A DNA stretch of 64,000 nucleotides, taken from positions 459,220,780 through 459,284,779 of the forward strand of contig NC_053040.3 of assembly GCF_002575655.3 (NCBI RefSeq), read 5' to 3'. Below the pieces are notes generated by a model, which was not told where the DNA came from, ran no database searches, and saw only the letters and a program-made list of their open reading frames with translations. The translations under genes and the position numbers were made by a program. The stretch's first letter is position 1, and every line of letters starts with the position of its first letter. This DNA is from Aegilops tauschii subsp. strangulata. Taxonomy: Eukaryota > Streptophyta > Magnoliopsida > Poales > Poaceae. Below are positions 1 through 11,733 of the stretch, one piece after another.

Positions 1-190
1 CACATGACCAATCTTTGGATAATTCCTTAATAGCACCTTGGTCAACACAAACTCTCCTTGAAACCAACACATGTACTCCAAGAAAATCCTATGGACAAAA
101 CCTTCAAATATAACTCAAGGCAACCATTAGTCCATAGAGATTGTCGTCAATTACCAAAACCAAACATGGGGGCACCACATGTTCTTCCAA
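1..190. repeat. Fragment of dispersed Triticeae repeat
   Basis: No gene is seen. The sequence lies outside the tandem duplication that starts near 191 and includes a run about 'ttaccaaaaccaaacatggg' which I remember as part of a common Triticeae dispersed repeat. This assignment is from memory only. Confidence 0.3.
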
Positions 191-1128
191 GTGTCTTTTC
201 TACTATCTTAATCTTCATCGTCAGTCTCTTAATTCTTTAGTACTCTTCTTCAGTTTTGCACTATATTTTATTATTTCCTTGCTCTCTTAGGCCAGGAAAG
301 AAAATGTTGATAAAGCATGTGTTCATCGATTATTTTACTTACTCGCTCTGTACATCTGTCTTCATGTTCTTTTGCGAGATCGCCGCAGCAGTTTTTTTCG
401 ATGATGGATATGAATATTGTGGAAAAAAGGATCAGCAGCATCATCATTTTTCCTTAGCCAAACTGGCAGAATGGATGAGGGCATGCTGGATTCGTGCCTT
501 GGGGGCTATGTCTGTGCACTAGCTCAATGTAAGTGACATCATGCACAACCATCTGGTAATTTTGGGCATCAATTTTTGTGTAAGTAGTCCCTTCTCTCAC
601 ATGATTCTTCCTTCCTTCCTTTGATTTGATTCTTTCTTCTCATGTTGTTTTCTATTTTTGCCTCCTGAACTGTAGTGAACCACAACCAAAATTGCATGTG
701 CATTGAACATCCCTTGAACTTAAAGTTTATTGATGGCAGTGGTACACGTATCGACCGTGTTATCATTGCAAGAGTTTCAATGATAGGTGTTATTTCTTCA
801 GTTCCACAACATCCTTCAGAGATCAGAGTTCAGTGTTCGGTGAACCTGGTGGATTCTTTTTTGTTTGTGTGAGATGGTAATGGGTTTGCAAGCGTCCCTT
901 TAGGGACAGTCTGAGTGCAAACAATCTCCTAAACAGTGGCGGAGCTACGAAGGAAAACATGGGCTGGCCAAACTAAAAGAAAACACAAAATATTTCAACT
1001 CAAGCAATGGATGAAGTGTTGCTGCTGAAAAATCTTTCTCAACTTCATATGTAATTATATCATCTCCTTTTCTATCGAAAACCAAGTTGATTTTGCATTG
1101 ATTAGCCTTGCCCAATGACAATTATCTA

Positions 1129-1212
1129 GTAATCCCTCTATCAAAATATAAGACGTTTTGACATTGACATTGTCAAATAATGTCTTACATTTTGATAGTA
1201 ATTCAGTACCAA
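1129..1212. mobile_element. Small Stowaway-like MITE in unit A
   Basis: A foldback of about 80 bp: 'ccctctatcaaaatataaga' on the left is roughly complementary to 'cttacattttgatagtaatt' on the right. The CTCCCTC-type end and AT-rich body fit Stowaway (Tc1/mariner) MITEs. The same insertion sits at the same place in unit B, so it predates the duplication. Confidence 0.55.
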
Positions 1213-3285
1213 ATTAAGATGTGTATTATCAATTGATTGCATTTCAGAGCGCGTGTGCCTGTGCAGCAGCACTCGTCGTCTAGGTTGCTACTCGCCCGGC
1301 TGGCCGCGGCCGCTGCTAGCTGCCTACTGGGGCTTCGTCAAGCCGCCGCTGCACCGCTCGGTGCTGCTACATGTTGCGACGGAACGATCGGCGACTCAAC
1401 CTTTGCAGCTGCGCGCTACATCTCCGGCCCACCCTGCTGTTGTACGCGTGATCGTGTTCTAGCGTCGGTCTGCTGCTCTGCTGGAGGATGTATTCCAAGA
1501 AGAGAATCGTGAAGAGGCGAGGCTACATGCAAGCAAGAGAGTGGTGGGCTGGGCTACTATATATCTGTACTAGTACATGCATTTTTACCCCAGGGGCTCG
1601 GCAGACCATGGCACGCTTTTGCCCTCATGAAGCTTCGCAGTGCTCCTAAAGGTCCAAGAAGGAGATGTAGAAGCCAACACTCAAGGAAACACGTGGGGCA
1701 AGGATCGTGGGGGAATGGATCTGGCTCTTTCTTATTGATCACTAGCATGACCACAAGATATTAAGGATCTTTGTTGTCAAATTTTGGCCCAAAATACGAT
1801 GGGGACTAGTAAACCCGGACGGAGGTAGTCATTTTCTCCTTTTACACATGATAATGACTAACTTTTTCATCAAAGAGAACCTAAAATCTCAAAACATACC
1901 ACATGAATCTTTCGACGTACCTAGGTCTTCTATCTTGCCGACGCTTTCGCTGCCGACAAGTTCATTTCATGCTTCCTCCCATTTATTGACATCACACATT
2001 GCTTATGATTTAAAGCATATTTCTTCAAACCTAGTTTCGAATTATAAACCAATTCAATCTTTGAGGCAAAGGTCGTATTTCATTATTTAACAAACCAATT
2101 TTATTTTTGTGCTTTTGTAATTATATCTTTAATTACTATGTTTGCTAGAAATGGGGCGTTGTGAGCCCGCCGGATTGTTTTGTGCGGTTGTCCCTTCTTG
2201 GCAGTTGGCCATCGCTCATTTTTCCTACGCCGGTCTCATCTACATATGTGTGTGTCTGTGTGTTCACTTTGACTCTTAGGCTGCATGTTGCCGTTTCTCT
2301 TGCCATGTCCCACATGTCCATGTGCGTCCTTTATTCGTTTCTTGCGTACCAAATGTTCCTAGGTTTACAAGTCTAAAGGGATGAGGGGATAAGTGTTGGA
2401 CACGTTGGTTGCGTGTAACACTTGGCGCTTTGCACAGTGTGTGTCTATGTGCAGTGTTACATACCATCACTCATCCTTGAGTTGCAACGTTGGACTACCT
2501 AGCCACCTGCACCCCTCATTAAGCAGGGGACCTCCCGCAAACCATGTCCGCCAGAAATATATGATGGGTATTGAGATATGATCTACGAGGTTACGAGAGT
2601 AAAAAAAACATTTACGTGTCTGGGAAGTATATCCGGCGGTATTAATATTAATTCATGGACTTGACGTACTAGGGGTACCAATGCATGTTTGAACTCAAGA
2701 TTAAATTACTTATCATTAGTTAATTAACTAATCATAGTTTTCTTAACATTTGATGATCTGACAGGTTAAGTTGTCTTAATCAACTTGCCGTTTCTGTGTT
2801 ACACTCGTCTCTGCAAGCGGTCACATCTAATCCCTTTTCATCAGTAGGCTACAAGAATTTCTATCGATATTTTGTATACGCACCCATAGTTTTGTAAATA
2901 AACAGAAGCTAAGACTTCGTGTTACGCTTAAAATTTAGGGTGTAAAAAAATTATATGTATTTTTGGTTCCTAGGAACTCATGGCAACACGTTTAGAGAGC
3001 TTCATAGGAATAGGATCGATAGAAAAGCCTGTCAGCATCACCATGCAATCACATTGACCTAAGTCCGTATGAAGTATCAAAATATGTCGTAATCATGGTT
3101 ACTTGATTTTTCTTGTACTAACATCCAAAGTTCCAGCACAACATGTCTATTATTCTCATATGCTAAGGAAAGCGTACGCCATATGCACACATATTTATTT
3201 TATACTATCCGCCTACCAGATGTACTTCACCGCTACGTTGGAGACCATCTCAATCCCCCATATTCAAATACATACATCCATGCAA

Positions 3286-3295
3286 CTATATAAGA
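3286..3295 (+). promoter_or_regulatory. TATA box of protease gene A
   Basis: The motif actatataag lies 78 bases upstream of the ATG at 3373, a typical plant core promoter spacing with a short 5' UTR. It is identical at 9028-9037 in copy B, and a related ctataag is at 33602-33608 before the third gene. Confidence 0.6.
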
Positions 3296-3372
3296 CAGCC
3301 AGTACCATTCACAAAACCAAACCAGAGCACACACTGCACACTAGTAGTAGCAAGCAATTCATCAAACATAAC

Positions 3373-4488
3373 ATGGCCATCCCAAAAGCTGTGATCCTTG
3401 GCATCCTCGGATGTGTCTGCTTCTACAGTTCGGTCCTAGCAGCTCGTGAGCTCAGCAATGACTTGTTGATGGTGGCAAGGCACGAGAGCTGGATGGTGCA
3501 GTACGGCCGTGTGTACAAGGACGATGCTGAGAAGGCGCAACGATTCGGGGTGTTCAAGGCCAATGTCGGGTTCATCGAGTCGTTTAATGCCAAGAACCTC
3601 AAGTTCTATTTGGGCGTCAATCAGTTCGCCGACCTAACGAACGAGGAGTTCAAGGCGACAAAGGCTAACAAGGGGTACAAACCGAGTATGGAGAGGATGC
3701 CTACCGGATTCAGGTATGAGAATGTAAGTTTCGATGCACTTCCGGCAACCGTAGACTGGAGAACGAAAGGAGCAGTCACCCCCATCAAGGATCAGGGCCA
3801 ATGTGGTAAGTATTTTTAGGATAATAATATATTGCATATATGTTTGAATTTTTAATGAGAATGTCCTCTTATAGTATCTGCACAAACGTAAACATTTGTA
3901 GGTTGTTGTTGGGCTTTTTCTGCTGTCGCTGCTACAGAGGGCGTCGTTAAGCTCAAAACCGGCAAGCTTATCTCCTTGTCTGAGCAAGAACTAGTGGATT
4001 GTGATGTCCATGGTGAAGACCAAGGTTGCGAAGGTGGGCTTATGGATGATGCCTTCAAGTTCATAATCAAGAATGGCGGTCTCACAACCGAGTCCAACTA
4101 CCCATATACCGCGGCAGATGACAAGTGCAAGAGTGGAACCAATGGTGCCGCAACCATCAAAAGCTATGAGGATGTTCCAGCCAACAACGAGGGAGCTCTC
4201 ATGCAAGCCGTCGCAAGCCAACCCGTCTCGGTGGCTGTAGATGGAGGAGATATGACCTTCCAATTTTACAAAGGTGGAGTGATGATGGGCTCATGTGGCA
4301 CAGACCTGGACCATGGTATTGCGGCTATTGGTTATGGCAAGACCAGCGATGACACAAAATATTGGTTGCTGAAGAATTCATGGGGAACAACATGGGGCGA
4401 GAACGGATATTTAAGAATGGAGAAGGACATTCCCGACAAGAAAGGCATGTGTGGCCTTGCGATGGAGCCTTCTTACCCCACTGCATAG
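3373..4488 (+). CDS. SAG39/SAG12-like papain-type cysteine protease, copy A
   Basis: Two exons, 3373-3805 and 3902-4488, with a GT..AG intron in phase 1, give 339 residues, the usual length for the family. Residues 1-24 form a signal peptide. An I29 inhibitor prodomain spans about 40-96 ([15 protein letters not shown] at its start, [11 protein letters not shown] near its end). The mature peptidase C1A begins near LPATVDWR (about 123). The catalytic Cys147 is in QGQCGCCWAF, split by the intron; His282 is in [11 protein letters not shown] and Asn303 in [13 protein letters not shown]. The GCEGG motif is also present. All catalytic residues are intact. The family is made as a vacuolar or secreted zymogen and degrades protein during senescence or stress; that role here is inferred. 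The start is the first ATG after the TATA box. In-frame upstream sequence exists but has no supported start. A near-identical neighbour lies at 9115. Confidence 0.95.
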
Positions 4489-5211
4489 AATGAGCGTCAT
4501 ATGCAACATATCGTGTGCCTACTTTAAATACGTATAGTTTGTATGTGTATCTAAAGTATAGTTTGTACTTTATATTTCGTGAATACAATGTAAATTATGC
4601 CACATATGTTAAGATTGATGAAGAAGTTGTGTTAGCTATATCATTTGGAGATTTGGCACCAGTTGTGTTTTGTAAGTGAATTGTGTTGTCTCTTGTTCCT
4701 TCATATTTGTAGAATTAACTCTTTGAGTAGTATTTATTTTCACGATAATCTTAGAACCATAAAAAATGTGAAGATGGTGGAGTTGATTTGCAAATAAATG
4801 TTGCATCCTGAGAATGGAACCTCGAGGAAATGAAATAGGATGGACTTTTCCCTCCCCCAATTCCCGTCTTCATGGTCCCTCAATGCTCGACAACAACCTC
4901 CTCTCCCCAACTACAACACCAACCATAATTTTACTCTGGATAATCCTCAATTAGAAAGTGGACCTTAATTATGATTAGTAATTAAAATATTATGATTAGC
5001 ATCGTGGGGGTCCATACCTCAATATGGCAGAGCACATAAATGGAGAAACAATAAGCTAGCTTTCTACTAGTAATGAACATACAGGCTAACAACTCCTTCC
5101 CATATGGAAGAGATGGTGCACATATATGGATGTGACTATTGTTTCATTTTGCACTTCCTAATCTATAGAACAACTTCACCACATAATAAGGAAAAAATGA
5201 TTTGGTCCCAA

Positions 5212-5919
5212 GGTAATCATATACAGAAAGCAACTTCAATCAAAGGGCCCACCTCACCTGCAAAACGGCCGGAACGGGTTCGATTAATTAACCACGACAG
5301 TATAGTGCTGAAGGAGAAGATGACATGTAGAGAGGGATGAGATGGTCAGTGAGCTTTAATTTTCCAGTTAGTTTCATTGTAGGTTTCATTTTCTTTACTT
5401 TTGTCAGTACTTTGATGATTGTTATGAATCTTTTTCATTAGTTTTTCTGTAGTTTCATTGTAGTTTTTTTATATTCATTGTGTGTGTAATCGTCTCTCAG
5501 TCATTGAATGTCCTTCCTCATCCCCAAGTCTTCACCATATAAGGATTTTAGTGCTTTTGTGCCTTGCCATTGTTCCTTTTCAGATTCTCAAGCAAAAAAT
5601 ATTTTATCGACATTCATTAGTTCTTTAGTTATTCCATTTTCATTAGTTCTCTTTCTTACTTCTATGGTCTTTTTCTTTTTTTATAAACCACTTATTTGAT
5701 CTTAGTCTTTACTTTGTTATTGGGCTACTTATTTTTCTGAAGTCAATTCTTCTTTGAGCATTGTGCCTTTCTTAAGTCCTCGGTCACACCTTCATTCTCT
5801 CTGCCTGACTTTCTCTTTTTTAGTCTGTTAGTCATATTTCTCATTCTAATTGTCACTTATAGCTTGTACAACAACGACAGTTCATTAGTTTTCCTGGCAA
5901 TACGGTCGTTCAATCTTAA
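5212..5919. other. Spacer between tandem units A and B
   Basis: About 700 bp, not present after unit B. 5238-5340 resembles 21045-21150 (shared 'gattcgattaattaacc'-like block followed by 'gtgctgaaggagaag'). The remainder is T-rich with repeats of 'tttcattgtag' and no convincing gene. Confidence 0.6.
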
Positions 5920-6854
5920 GTGTCTTTTCTACTATCTTCATCTTCATCGTCAGTCTCTTAATTCTTTAGTACTTTTCTTCAATTTTGCACTATATTTTAT
6001 TATTTCCTTGCTCTCTCAGGCCAGGAAAGAAAATGTTGATAAAGCATGTGTTCATCAATTATTTTACTTACTCGCTCTGTATATCTATCATCATGTTCTT
6101 TTGCCAGATCGCCGCAGCAGTTTTTTTTCGATGATGGATATGAATATTGTGGCAAAAAGGATCAGCAGCATCATCATTTTTCCTTAGCCAAATTGGCAGA
6201 ATGGATGAGGGCATGCTGGATTCGTGCCTTGGGGGCTATGTTTGTGCACTACCTCAATGTAAGTGACATCATGCACAACCATCTGGTAATTTTGGGCATC
6301 AATTTTTGTGTAAGTAGTCCCTTCTCTCACATGATTCTTCCTTCCTTCCTTTGATGATTTGATTCTTTCTTCTCATGTTGTTTTCTATTTTTGCCTCCTG
6401 GACTGTAGTGAACCACAACCAAAATTGCATGTGCATTGAACAACCCTTGAACTTAAAGTTTATTGATGGCAGTGGTACACGTATCGATCGTGTTATCATT
6501 GCAAGAGTTTCAATGATAGGTGTTATTTCCACAACATCCTTCAGAGATCAGAGTTCAGTGTTCGATGAATCCTGGTGGATTCTTTGTTGTTTGTGTGAGA
6601 TGGTAATGGGTTTGCAAGCGTCCAGTTAGGGACAGTCTGAGTGCAAACAATATCCTAAACAGTGGCGGAGCTACGAAGGAAAACATGGGCGGGCCAAACT
6701 AAAAGAAAACACAAAATATTTCAACTCAAGCAATGGATGAAGTGTTGCTGCTGAAAATTCATTCTCAACTTCATATGTAATTATATCATCTCCTTTTCTC
6801 TCGAAAACCAAGTTGATTTTGCGTTGATTAGCCTTGCCCAATGACAATTATCTA

Positions 6855-6940
6855 GTAATCCCTCTATCAAAATATAAGACGTTTTGACATTGACATTGTC
6901 AAATAATGTCTTATATTTTGATACGGATTGAGTACCAAAT
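6855..6940. mobile_element. Small Stowaway-like MITE in unit B
   Basis: Orthologue of the element at 1129-1212. Here the right end reads 'gatacggattgagtac', closer to the usual Stowaway end than in unit A. Confidence 0.5.
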
Positions 6941-9027
6941 TCAGATATGTATTATCAATTGATTGCATTTCAGAGCGCGTCTGCCTGTGCAGCAGCGCTC
7001 GTCGTCTAGGTTGCTACTCGCCCGGCTGGCCGCGGCGGCTGCTAGCTGCCTCCTGGGGCTTGGTCAAGCCGCCGCTGCACCGCTCGGGCCTCTGCACCGC
7101 TCGGTGCTGCTACATGTTGCGACGGTACGACCGGCAACTCAACCTCTGCAGCTGCGCGCTACATCTCTGGCCCTCCCTGCTGTTGTACGCGTGATCGTGT
7201 TCTAGCGTCGGTCTGCTGCTCTACTGGAGGATGTATGCCAAGAAGAGAACCGTGAAGAGGCGAGGCTACATGCAAGCAAGACAGTGGTGGGCTGGGCTAC
7301 TGTATATCTGTACTACTACATGCATTTTTACCCCAGGGGCTGGGCGGGCCATGGCACGCTTTTGCCCTCACGAAGCTCCACGGTGCTCCTAATGGTCCAA
7401 GAAGGAGATGTAGAAGCCAACACTCAAGGAAACACGTGGGGCAAGGATCGTGGGGGAATGGATCTGGCTCTTTCTTATTGATCACTAGCATGACCATTAG
7501 ATATTAAGGATCTTTGTTGTCAAATTTTGGCCCAAAATACGATGGGGACTAGTAAACCCAGACGGAGGTAGTCATTTTCTCCTTTTACAGATGATAATGA
7601 CTAACTTTTTCATCAAAGAGAACCTAAAATCTCAAAACATACCACATGAATCTTTCGACGTACCTAGGTCTTCTATCTTGCCGACGCTTTCGCTGCCGAC
7701 AAGTTCACTTCATGCTTCCTCCCATTTATTGACATCACACATTGCTTATGATTTAAAGCATATTTCTTAAAACCTAGTTTCGAATTATAAACCAATTCAA
7801 TCTTTGAGGCAAAGGTCGTATTTCATTATTTAACAAACCAATTTTATTTTTGTGCTTTTGTAATTATATCTTTAATTACTATGGTTGCTAGAAATGGGGC
7901 GTTGTGAGCCTGCCAGATTGTTTTGTGAGGTTGTCCCTTCTTGGCAGTTGGCCATCGCTCGTTTTTCCTACGCCGGTCTCATCTGCATATGTGTGTGTCT
8001 GTGTGTTCACTTTAACTCTTAGGCTGCATGTTGTCGTTTCTCTTGCCATGTCCCACATGTCCGTGTGCGTCCTTTATTCGTTTCTTGCGTACCAAATGTT
8101 CCTAGGTTTACAAGTCTAAAGGGATGAGGGGATAAGTGTTGGACACGTTGGTTGCGTGTAACACTTGGCGCTTTGCACAGTGTGTGTCTATGTGCAGTGT
8201 TACATACCATCACTCATCCTTGAGTTGCAACGTTGGACTACCCAGCCACCTGCACCCCTCATTAAGCAGGGGACCTCCTGCAAACCATGTCCGCCAGAAA
8301 TATATGATGGGTAGTGAGATATGATCTACGAGGTTGCGAGAGTAAAAAACCATTTACGTGTCTGGGAAGTATATCCGGCGATATTAATATTAATTCATGA
8401 ACTTGATGTACCAGGGGTACCAATGCATGTTTGAACTCAAGATTAAATTACTTATCATTAGTTAATTAACTAATCATAGTTCTCTTAACATTTGATGACC
8501 TGACAGGTTAAGTTGTCTTAATCAACTTGCCGTTTCTGTGTTACAATCGTCTCTGCAAGCGGTTACATCTAATCCCTTTTCATCAGTAGGCTACAAGAAT
8601 TTTTATCGATGTTTTTTGTACGCACACATAGTTTTGTAAATAAACAGAAGCTAAGACTTCGTGTTACGCTTAAAATTTAGGGTGTAAAAAAATTATATGT
8701 ATTTTTTGTTCCTGGTTACTCATGGCAACACGTTTAGAGAGCTTCATAGGAATAGGATCGATAGAAAAGCCTGTCAGCATCACCATGCAATCACATTGAC
8801 CTAAGTCCGTATGAAGTATCAAAATATGTCGTAATCATGGTTACTTGATTTTTCTTGTACTAACATCCAAAGTTCCGGCACAACATGTCTATTATTCTCA
8901 TATGCTAAGGAAAGTGTACGTCATATGCACACATATTTATTTTATACTATCCGCCTACCAGATGTACTTCACCGCTACGTTGGAGACCATCTCAATCCCC
9001 CATATTCAAATACATACATCCATGCAA

Positions 9028-9037
9028 CTATATAAGA
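9028..9037 (+). promoter_or_regulatory. TATA box of protease gene B
   Basis: The motif actatataag lies 78 bases before the ATG at 9115 and is identical in sequence and spacing to copy A. Confidence 0.6.
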
Positions 9038-9114
9038 CAGCCAGTACCATTCACAAAACCAAACCAGAGCACACACTGCACACTAGTAGTAGCAAGCAAT
9101 TCATCAAACATAAC

Positions 9115-10230
9115 ATGGCCATCCCAAAAGCTGTGATCCTTGGCATCCTCAGATGTGTCTGCTTCTGCAGTTCGGTCCTAGCAGCTCGTGAGCTCAGCAA
9201 TGACTTGTCGATGGTGGCAAGGCACGAGAGCTGGATGGTGCAGTACGGCCGTGTGTACAAGGACGATGCTGAGAAGGCGCAACGATTCGGGGTGTTCAAG
9301 GCCAATGTCGAGTTCATCGAGTCGTTTAATGCCAAGAACCTCAAGTTCTATTTGGGCGTCAATCAGTTCGCCGACCTAACGAACGAGGAGTTCAAGGCGA
9401 CGAAGGCTAACAAGGGGTACAAACCGAGTATGGAGAGGATGCCTACCGGATTCAGGTATGAGAATGTAAGTTTCGATGCACTTCCGGCAACCGTAGACTG
9501 GAGAACGAAAGGAGCAGTCACCCCCATCAAGGATCAGGGCCAATGTGGTAAGTATTTTTAGGATAATAATATATTGCATATATGTTTGAATTTTTAATGA
9601 GAATGTCCTCTTATAGTATCTGCACAAACGTAAACATTTGTAGGTTGTTGTTGGGCTTTTTCTGCTGTCGCTGCTACAGAGGGCGTCGTTAAGCTCAAAA
9701 CCGGCAAGCTTATCTCCTTGTCTGAGCAAGAACTAGTGGATTGTGATGTCCATGGTGAAGACCAAGGTTGCGAAGGTGGGCTTATGGATGATGCCTTCAA
9801 GTTCATAATCAAGAATGGCGGTCTCACAACCGAGTCCAACTACCCATATACCGCGGCAGATGACAAGTGCAAGAGTGGAACCAACGGTGCCGCAACCATC
9901 AAAAGCTATGAGGATGTTCCAGCCAACAACGAGGGAGCTCTCATGCAAGCCGTCGCAAGCCAACCCGTCTCGGTGGCTGTAGATGGAGGAGATATGACCT
10001 TCCAATTTTACAAAGGTGGAGTGATGACGGGCTCATGTGGCACAGACCTGGACCATGGTATTGCGGCTATTGGTTATGGCAAGACCAGCGATGACACAAA
10101 ATATTGGTTGCTGAAGAATTCATGGGGAACAACATGGGGCGAGAACGGATATTTAAGAATGGAGAAGGACATTCCCGACAAGAAAGGCATGTGTGGCCTT
10201 GCGATGGAGCCTTCTTACCCCACTGCATAG
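9115..10230 (+). CDS. SAG39/SAG12-like cysteine protease, copy B
   Basis: Exons 9115-9547 and 9644-10230, joined in phase 1, encode 339 residues. The domain order is as in copy A: signal peptide, I29 prodomain, peptidase C1A, with catalytic Cys, His and Asn all present. It differs from copy A at only five residues: Gly13 to Arg, Tyr18 to Cys and Leu32 to Ser in or near the signal peptide, Gly to Glu in the prodomain (NVEFIESF), and Met to Thr at MTGSCG in the mature enzyme. The Gly-to-Arg change is in the hydrophobic core of the signal peptide and could weaken targeting. Promoter, intron and 3' flank are near-identical to copy A, so the two genes are probably co-expressed; that is inference. 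Confidence 0.95.
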
Positions 10231-11040
10231 AATGAGCGTCATATGCAACATATCATGTGTCTACTTTAAATACGTGTAGTTTGTATGTGTATCTAAAGTA
10301 TAGTTTGTACTTTATATTTCGTGAATACAATGTAAATTATGCCACATATGTTAAGATTGATGAAGAAGTTGTGTTAGCTATATCATTTGGAGATTTGGCA
10401 CCAGTTGTGTTTTGTAAGTGAACTGTGTTGTCTCTTGTTCCTTCATATTTGTAGAATTAACTCTTTGAGTAGTATTTATTTTCATGATAATCTTAGAACC
10501 ATAAAAAATGTGAAGATGGTGGAGTTGATTTGCAAATAAATGTTGCAGCCTGAGAATGAAACCTCGAGGAAATGAAATAGGATGGACTTTTCCCTCCCCC
10601 AATTCCCGTCTTCATGGTCCCTCAACGCTCGACAACAACCTCCTCTCCCCAACTACAACACCAACCATAATTTTACTCTAGATAATCCTCAATTAGAAAG
10701 TGGACCTTAATTATGATTAGTAATTAAAATATTATGATTAGCATCGTGGGGGTCTATACCTCAGTATGGCAGAGCACATAAATGGAGAAACAATAAGCTA
10801 GCTTTCTACTAGTAATGAACATGCAGGCTAACAACTCCTTCCCATATGGAAGAGATGGTCCACATATATGGATGTGACTATTGTTTCGTTTTGCACTTTC
10901 TAATCTATAAAACAACTTCACCACATAATAAGGAAAAAAATGATTTGGTCCCAACTGAAAGAATGATTTGTGTAAGCAGTCCCTTCTATCACATGATTCT
11001 TCCTTCCTTTGATTTGCTCCTTTTTTTCTCATGTTGTCAC

Positions 11041-11355
11041 TACTAGGAAAAGGCCTACTAGTGGCGCACCAGTTTTGCCTACTAATGGCGCACTACTGGT
11101 GCGCCACTAGTACCACGCCACTAGTATTTTTTACTAATGGCGCACCACTGGTGCGCCATTAGTATCTGGTATACTAATGGCGCACCAGGCAGTGCCCCAT
11201 TTGTATAGGCCAAGGTGCGCCATTAGTATGCCTCCCAGGGGGGCATATTTACCCATGTGCTTTGCCATACTAATGGCGCACTACGGGGTGATGCGCCATT
11301 AGTATCCTTTGGCATACTAATGGCGCACGTTGTGGTGATGCGCCATTAGTATGTA
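11041..11355. repeat. Left subterminal repeat array of CACTA
   Basis: Multiple direct and inverted copies of 'actaatggcgca' and 'tgcgccattagt', often arranged as short hairpins. In this superfamily such repeats bind the transposase; the function is from family knowledge. Confidence 0.85.
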
Positions 11356-11733
11356 TATTAGGAATTTTTTTCTTTTCTGATATTTGCACAGATTACAAAA
11401 TATATTATTGGACAGAATATAAACAGCACCACACAGCAACAGCAGATTCATCGAATACAATAGAAGATTAGTCTTCGAATACAATTCATCATATTAGTCT
11501 CCGAATTCAAAAGACCAAACAAAGATAGAACATTACAAGTCTCGAGACCGCGAGTAGCGAGTTTGTCGAAAGTAATACTAATCCTGACAAGTCCTACTAA
11601 TCATCATCATACAACTTCTACTCGTTATTAATAACAAGTCATACGATCATCATCCTGATAGTCATCGAACCAACCCTACTTAATTGTTCTTAGCACATGA
11701 TCATCAGTATTAGGCGGGACCTAAATACCCTAT

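Larger units (their letters stand above)
191..5211 (+). repeat. Tandem duplication unit A (~5.0 kb)
   Basis: This block is repeated almost base for base at 5920-10954; the offset is 5729 at the left edge and 5742 at the protease start codon. The two copies share intergenic DNA, a small MITE, the promoter, both exons and the intron of the protease gene, and about 700 bp of 3' flank. Homology ends abruptly at the word 'tttggtcccaa'. Only scattered SNPs and short indels separate the copies, so the duplication is recent. The long 5' flank (191-3100) shows no other convincing gene. Confidence 0.9.
5920..10954 (+). repeat. Tandem duplication unit B (~5.0 kb)
   Basis: Direct copy of 191-5211, with small indels (for example a 4-bp insertion near 6353 and about 15 bp near 7085). 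It carries the second protease gene. It is followed directly by the start of a third, truncated unit that is split by the CACTA element. Confidence 0.9.

Noticed and set aside
370..560. Possible exon (DDGYEYCGKKDQQHHH) present in both units
   Set aside because: Short, no start, no domain, and a stop in unit A where unit B is open. Probably repeat DNA.
1237..1512. GC-rich open frame conserved in both tandem units (also 6928-7205)
   Set aside because: Begins without an ATG in context, frames differ between copies because of a ~15-bp insertion, and the content is low-complexity Ala/Leu/Arg. It is not treated as a gene.
3103..3372. 90-residue N-terminal extension of protease A (and of B at 8845)
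   Set aside because: The extension starts from a non-ATG codon upstream of the TATA box and encodes promoter and 5' UTR sequence. The ATG at 3373 gives a proper signal peptide.
3634..4263. Minus-strand frames over the protease exons
   Set aside because: These are shadows of the protease coding sequence, produced by its base composition.
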